Assembly: GCF_026151205.1 (NCBI RefSeq)
Contig: NC_087083.1
Span: 374,001-438,000, forward strand
Direction of reading: 5' to 3'
Length of the DNA: 64,000 nt
From: Bolinopsis microptera
Lineage: Eukaryota > Ctenophora > Tentaculata > Lobata > Bolinopsidae
This document shows positions 60,431-64,000 of the stretch, in pieces (positions within the stretch are counted from its first letter, which is position 1; the number at the start of each line of letters is the position of its first letter). Under the pieces are notes generated by a model that was not told where the DNA came from, did not search any database, and saw only the letters and a list, made by a program, of their open reading frames with translations. Position numbers and translations under genes: made by a program.

Positions 60431-61690
60431 GAAAGCATTGTGTTGTTCTACTGTTAGGTTTTCCACATTAGAATTGTTTCTGATAACATCGGGAGCTTTG
60501 ACAACTGCGGGATTTTGATTACGGTTTTTACCTTTTTTAGGCTCAAAAGTAATGCGACCTTCCTTAAGCTGTTTGTTGACATCCATAATACATCGTCCTA
60601 AACTGCACTTGGATTTATCACACGTGTTTCTCTCTGTGGCCCAAATAGCTAACAAAATGTTCCTTACTTTCTCATGGGAATCTGAAGATGATGAATTGGC
60701 CTGAGTTACATTCGCTGCCCACCGAGCAACAAAAGTAGATAAATTCTCGTCTGATTTGAATAATTTCCTGTTTGAATCAGTGTCTGAGTTTGATAATTCT
60801 AGTTCGCTACTCGTGTCATCTGTAACAGCGTCTTTTTTGCAGCAGCGAGAAAAGCAACTTACTAAACGAGAAAGCCAGTTGTCCTGTAGATACGACTGCT
60901 CTGTCAAACTTGTCGACTCAATTGTCACCGAATCATTCGAGGATTTCCTTAAGTCTTCAAGTTTGTTGCGACAAAGGTCCTCTTCAAATATGATAGTTGA
61001 CAGTTCATCGTCACTTAACCGGAGTTCTGTAGTCTCACTAAATTGAAACTCATCTTTAAACTGTTTACTAAAATTAGGATAGGCAGTGAACTGAAGAATT
61101 TTTGCATCTTTATCCATACACTCGATCAGTTCCACAATCTTGTTTCTTTGTTTGACTGATTTCTGGAACGTTCCATTCAATGCTTTCAACTGCTGGTCTC
61201 TGTTACACTGAGGTTGCCAGTCCTCGCCAATTGAACACAGGTGGAAGTCTGGTTCACATTCCACAACCTCTCCAACATTATCCATGTTCTTTACCTCGAT
61301 GATAATGAAACTGTCCGCACAAATGATGAGAAAGTCACTTTCCCCCTCCTGATTTTCTGCATTCTTGCTTTTACATTTAGAACATCCACTTCGGATATGA
61401 CGTTCACCTGCACACAAACGATATTGATGATGCGTGTATTTGAAACTGTGAAGAACAATGAAGTTTCCATCTACCTCTTCCAAAGCCCTATACACCTCAA
61501 CTTCAGTCTCGTAGTCTAATTGATGTCGTCTGTCATCTGTAAAGCTGGGACCGGGCTGATCTTCATCTGGATATACATCAATGTAGGTCTGCTCTGGTGC
61601 TCTTGGAAGCATTGTGAATGTGGGCAGGTTTTCAGCTGTTGAGCAATATTCTTCGTATATTTGTTTGCCATATTCCAAATAGTTATCCAT
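60407..61690 (-). CDS. Gene C, N-terminal part: NERD-like nuclease domain and helicase Q-motif region
   Basis: ATG at 61690; 427 codons to TGA at 60407. Residues about 58-165 look like a NERD-type PD-(D/E)XK nuclease: YETEVEVYRALEEV (first Glu), GESDFLIICADSFIIIEVKN (catalytic Asp and E-x-K), then the family's QLKALNGTF helix. Four cysteines (GCSKC nearby) could bind metal. A Ser/Asp-rich linker (about 230-320) contains CFSRCCKK. LTVEQHNAF near the end is the Q-motif that normally precedes Walker A, but the frame then stops; the next base-shifted frame continues with NLLLINGPAGAGKT. NERD nucleases fused to such helicases are known mainly from prokaryotes. A 3' splice site just upstream implies a 5'-UTR intron. 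Expression and function are inferred. Confidence 0.78.
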   Translation of the reverse strand: MDNYLEYGKQIYEEYCSTAENLPTFTMLPRAPEQTYIDVYPDEDQPGPSFTDDRRHQLDYETEVEVYRALEEVDGNFIVLHSFKYTHHQYRLCAGERHIRSGCSKCKSKNAENQEGESDFLIICADSFIIIEVKNMDNVGEVVECEPDFHLCSIGEDWQPQCNRDQQLKALNGTFQKSVKQRNKIVELIECMDKDAKILQFTAYPNFSKQFKDEFQFSETTELRLSDDELSTIIFEEDLCRNKLEDLRKSSNDSVTIESTSLTEQSYLQDNWLSRLVSCFSRCCKKDAVTDDTSSELELSNSDTDSNRKLFKSDENLSTFVARWAANVTQANSSSSDSHEKVRNILLAIWATERNTCDKSKCSLGRCIMDVNKQLKEGRITFEPKKGKNRNQNPAVVKAPDVIRNNSNVENLTVEQHNAFKSKRICC

Positions 61691-61709
61691 TGTTGATCAA
61701 TTGATATAT

Positions 61710-61849
61710 CTGAAATGAAATCAGCTGTAAGGGGGGTTGATGCAGATTAAAAGATCGAACATTCCAGGATCAACATAGGTTCTTATATTATCACACAGCT
61801 CTCGTGGTACATAATTATCAAATTTCAATTAATATTTTTAATGACTTAC
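61710..61849 (-). other. 5'-UTR intron of gene C
   Basis: On the minus strand GAACAA|GTAAGTCATT (donor, GT at 61849-61848) and GATTTCATTTCAG (acceptor, AG at 61711-61710) bound a 140-bp intron ending 19 bp before the ATG. Both sites match consensus well. The first exon would lie upstream of 61850 in non-coding sequence with GTTCAGTGGTCGTT-like duplications; no TATA box is clear. Confidence 0.55.
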
Positions 61850-61929
61850 TTGTTCAGTGGTCGTTCAGTGGTCGTTTTGCGTTTAGTGCTTTGAATTGAA
61901 TAGAGGGTCCGAGGTTTGTTTCAGTGGTG

Positions 61930-62728
61930 TGTTTCCTTATTGGCCTATAAAACAGTAGTTATATAACTGTGTAACTATTGCGTCAAAAGCCAGATATTTT
62001 CGAATTATAATATATTAGGAGCAGCGTCAAATAATAAGAGCTGATAAAATGTTTATTACTTTGTTGAAAAGAGACGATTTTTTTGTAACTATAAAGCAGT
62101 GTGTTGATTCAAAAAATTGATAATAATATTCATTATGCTCCAAGGCAATTAAGTTATCTGTGACCCCTTTTTTCATGAGTCAAGTAAATAGCCGGTCGGA
62201 TTGTACCCAATTTCTGTGTTGATTTTAGATTAAATGCTTCCCGGTTATACTTATAGCCTTTTCAGATCTGAAATTTCTTAGTCCATACTCCATATCATTT
62301 TTGCTCAAGCTAGTATACTTTCATGATTCATCATTAATTTAGTATTGCGGTTCAAGGATATTTATTTTCCTCCTGAATTTGAACAATCATTCAAATTATA
62401 TAAATGGATCATTCTATTTTGGTACCTGATGTTCAGAGCTATAAGATTTAGAGACTGTTAAGATGGAATATGAGTTGGTTTGATCCGCTATTTCTTTGAA
62501 CCAAAACCTGAAATATACTCCATGTTACTTTCTTATATTTATACTTTTAAAGCGGCGCATTCATGGCAGCTGTAGAGTGTAGAGTGTAGCTTATAATAAT
62601 GTAACATTAGCTGTGCCGTAATTCAATCGCAATTATAAGTTAACTGAAATTTAGTATGTAATTGATAATTAATAATGATTGATCACAGAAGGAATATTAC
62701 ATCGTCTAAATCCTATAAAACGTTCACA
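61930..62728. other. Upstream region of gene C with a decayed copy of the 281-bp repeat
   Basis: About 62460-62580 matches the middle of the repeat that follows, with many changes (TTTGATCCGCTATTTCTT against TTTGATCCTGTACTTCTT, and GATATACTCC against AATATACTCC). The rest is AT-rich, with no gene. Confidence 0.5.
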
Positions 62729-63527
62729 AACCTGCAATAACCTGGGGTAGGATATAGTCTTCACAAGATAGATTACAGTTAGGAAGTAGTTGCTCGAATA
62801 AGTTGTTTTGATCCTGTACTTCTTATCACTGAAATTTGATATACTCCACGTGAGTTTCTTTATATTACAGCTTTAAAATAGCGTGCTGGAGCTGTCGTAT
62901 TATCAAATAGTACCCATTTAGATGTCCCTCAAATTAATCAACAAATTAATCAATCAAAAACTTATATAGAATGAAGATTGAGTTGTCTAAATACCGTATA
63001 ATATTAACAAACCTGCAATAACCTGGGGTAGGATATAGTCTTCACAAGATAGATTACAGCTAGGAAGTAGTTGCTCGAATAAGTTGTTTTGATCCTGTAC
63101 TTCTTATCACTGAAATTTGATATACTCCGCGTGAGTTTCTTTATATTACAGCTTTAAAATAGCGTGCTGGAGCTGTCGTATTATCAAATATTACCCATTT
63201 AGATGTCTCTCAAATTAATCAACAAATTGATCAATCAAAAACTTATATAGAATGAAGATTGAGTTTTCTAAATACTGTAAAATATTAACAAACCTGCAAT
63301 AACCTGGGGTAGGATATAGTCTTCACAAGATAGATTACAGCTAGGAAGTAGTTGCTCGAATAAGTTGTTTTGATCCTGTACTTCTTATCACTGAAATTTG
63401 ATATACTCCGCGTGAGTTTCTTTATATAATTACAGCTTTAAAATAGCGTACGCTGAAGCTGTCGTATTATCAAATAGTACCCATTTAGATGTCCCTCAAA
63501 TTAATCAACAAATTGATCAATCAAGAA
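62729..63527 (+). repeat. 281-bp tandem repeat, about 2.8 copies
   Basis: Units start at 62729, 63010 and 63291 with AACCTGCAATAACCTGGGGT. Copies differ by a few substitutions and a 4-6-bp indel. No open frame runs through them. They may be a tandemly duplicated mobile element or promoter-distal satellite seed. Confidence 0.93.
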
Positions 63528-63552
63528 CCCGGTGGATGTCCTTGCTGTACGG

Positions 63553-63847
63553 CAGTGTTATAAACAAGGAACTGAAACCGAGGGGTTCCGTTCAGGCCCT
63601 TCCCTTTTTGGCGCCCCTCCCTAAAATTGAACAAATCAGGTGATTTTAGAGGATATAACGCCGATAAAATTTCTAAAAAAGTGTGTTTCCAGAGCAAAAC
63701 GCGCAGTTTTGCTAGTTATACCTCAGTTAAGTTTTTCAAAATTGTCCCACATCCAAACGACGATTTGGCGCCCTTCTAAGATGGTGCCCCCCCCCCCCCC
63801 CCTCTTCCCGCACAGCGGGGTCAGCGGGGCTCTTCGTTACGCCACTG
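63553..63847. mobile_element. hAT-like element end, possible non-autonomous copy
   Basis: Read on the complement, the right tip is CAGTGGCGTAACGAAGAGCC, a typical hAT-type terminus, followed by a long G run (C run at about 63785-63802 on the given strand). The left tip may be CAGTG at 63553, but the inverted match stops after five bases and no 8-bp TSD is found, so the left border is uncertain. Confidence 0.4.
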
Positions 63848-64000
63848 CTTACTAGTTACTACCCCACTTCTAATGCATATTTCATGTCTAGAACTAGGCC
63901 AGAATGTGGCTGAGTTTTATAAGTATAACTTGGCAAAACCTATTTGCTATACATCTTCCCCTTACCTGCCAAGAAGTTATAAATGTCTCGTCAAAAAGGA

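Noticed and set aside
60756-61519. Plus-strand frames of 92-96 codons
   Set aside because: They lie antisense to the well-supported gene C frame and show no domain; shadows.

Overview
This window looks like animal nuclear DNA. It is AT-rich and gene-poor. Its genes are split by GT-AG introns, one exon set encodes a PDZ domain, and there are tRNA-derived SINE-like sequences and short DNA transposons with clean target-site duplications (TSDs). I see no bacterial operon, phage or CRISPR feature. The sequence does not fix the phylum; an invertebrate is my inference. Almost every long reading frame here is an artefact of a tandem repeat whose unit length is divisible by three.

Layout: (1) 1-3.7 kb is mostly non-coding, with small E-box (CACGTG) repeats and weak candidate exons. 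(2) 3.69-19.23 kb is one satellite array of about 420 units of 37 bp with clear higher-order duplications. (3) 19.2-34.7 kb is non-coding, with many minisatellites (13, 45, 19, 43/52, 7, 68, 30 and 9 bp units) and several MITEs. (4) 34.68-36.65 kb is an array of about 123 units of 16 bp, each holding a CACGTG. (5) 36.76-41.29 kb holds a poly-G hAT-like MITE and a 4-kb element with inverted arms of about 1.17 kb, resembling a non-autonomous Mutator-like element. (6) 42.0-45.2 kb is a plus-strand PDZ gene (gene A), probably 5'-incomplete. (7) 46-47.8 kb holds GA and TTTA/TTCA microsatellites and a SINE. (8) 49.2-56.0 kb is an E-box-rich promoter and a plus-strand gene of small phase-matched exons (gene B), whose introns contain large minisatellites and a pogo-like MITE. 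(9) 59.3-61.7 kb is the one large gene, on the minus strand: a NERD-like nuclease followed by a superfamily 1 helicase (gene C), in two overlapping frames. (10) 62.7-63.85 kb has three tandem copies of a 281-bp repeat and a hAT-like end.

The most notable items are gene C, whose nuclease-helicase fusion recalls prokaryotic defence proteins; the repeated use of TCACGTG as the core of unrelated tandem arrays; the higher-order 37-bp satellite; several MITEs dated by 8-bp TSDs, one with a paralogous empty site in the same window; and an intron array that starts at, and copies, a 5' splice site. Exon models come from reading frames and splice signals only. No database search was possible.
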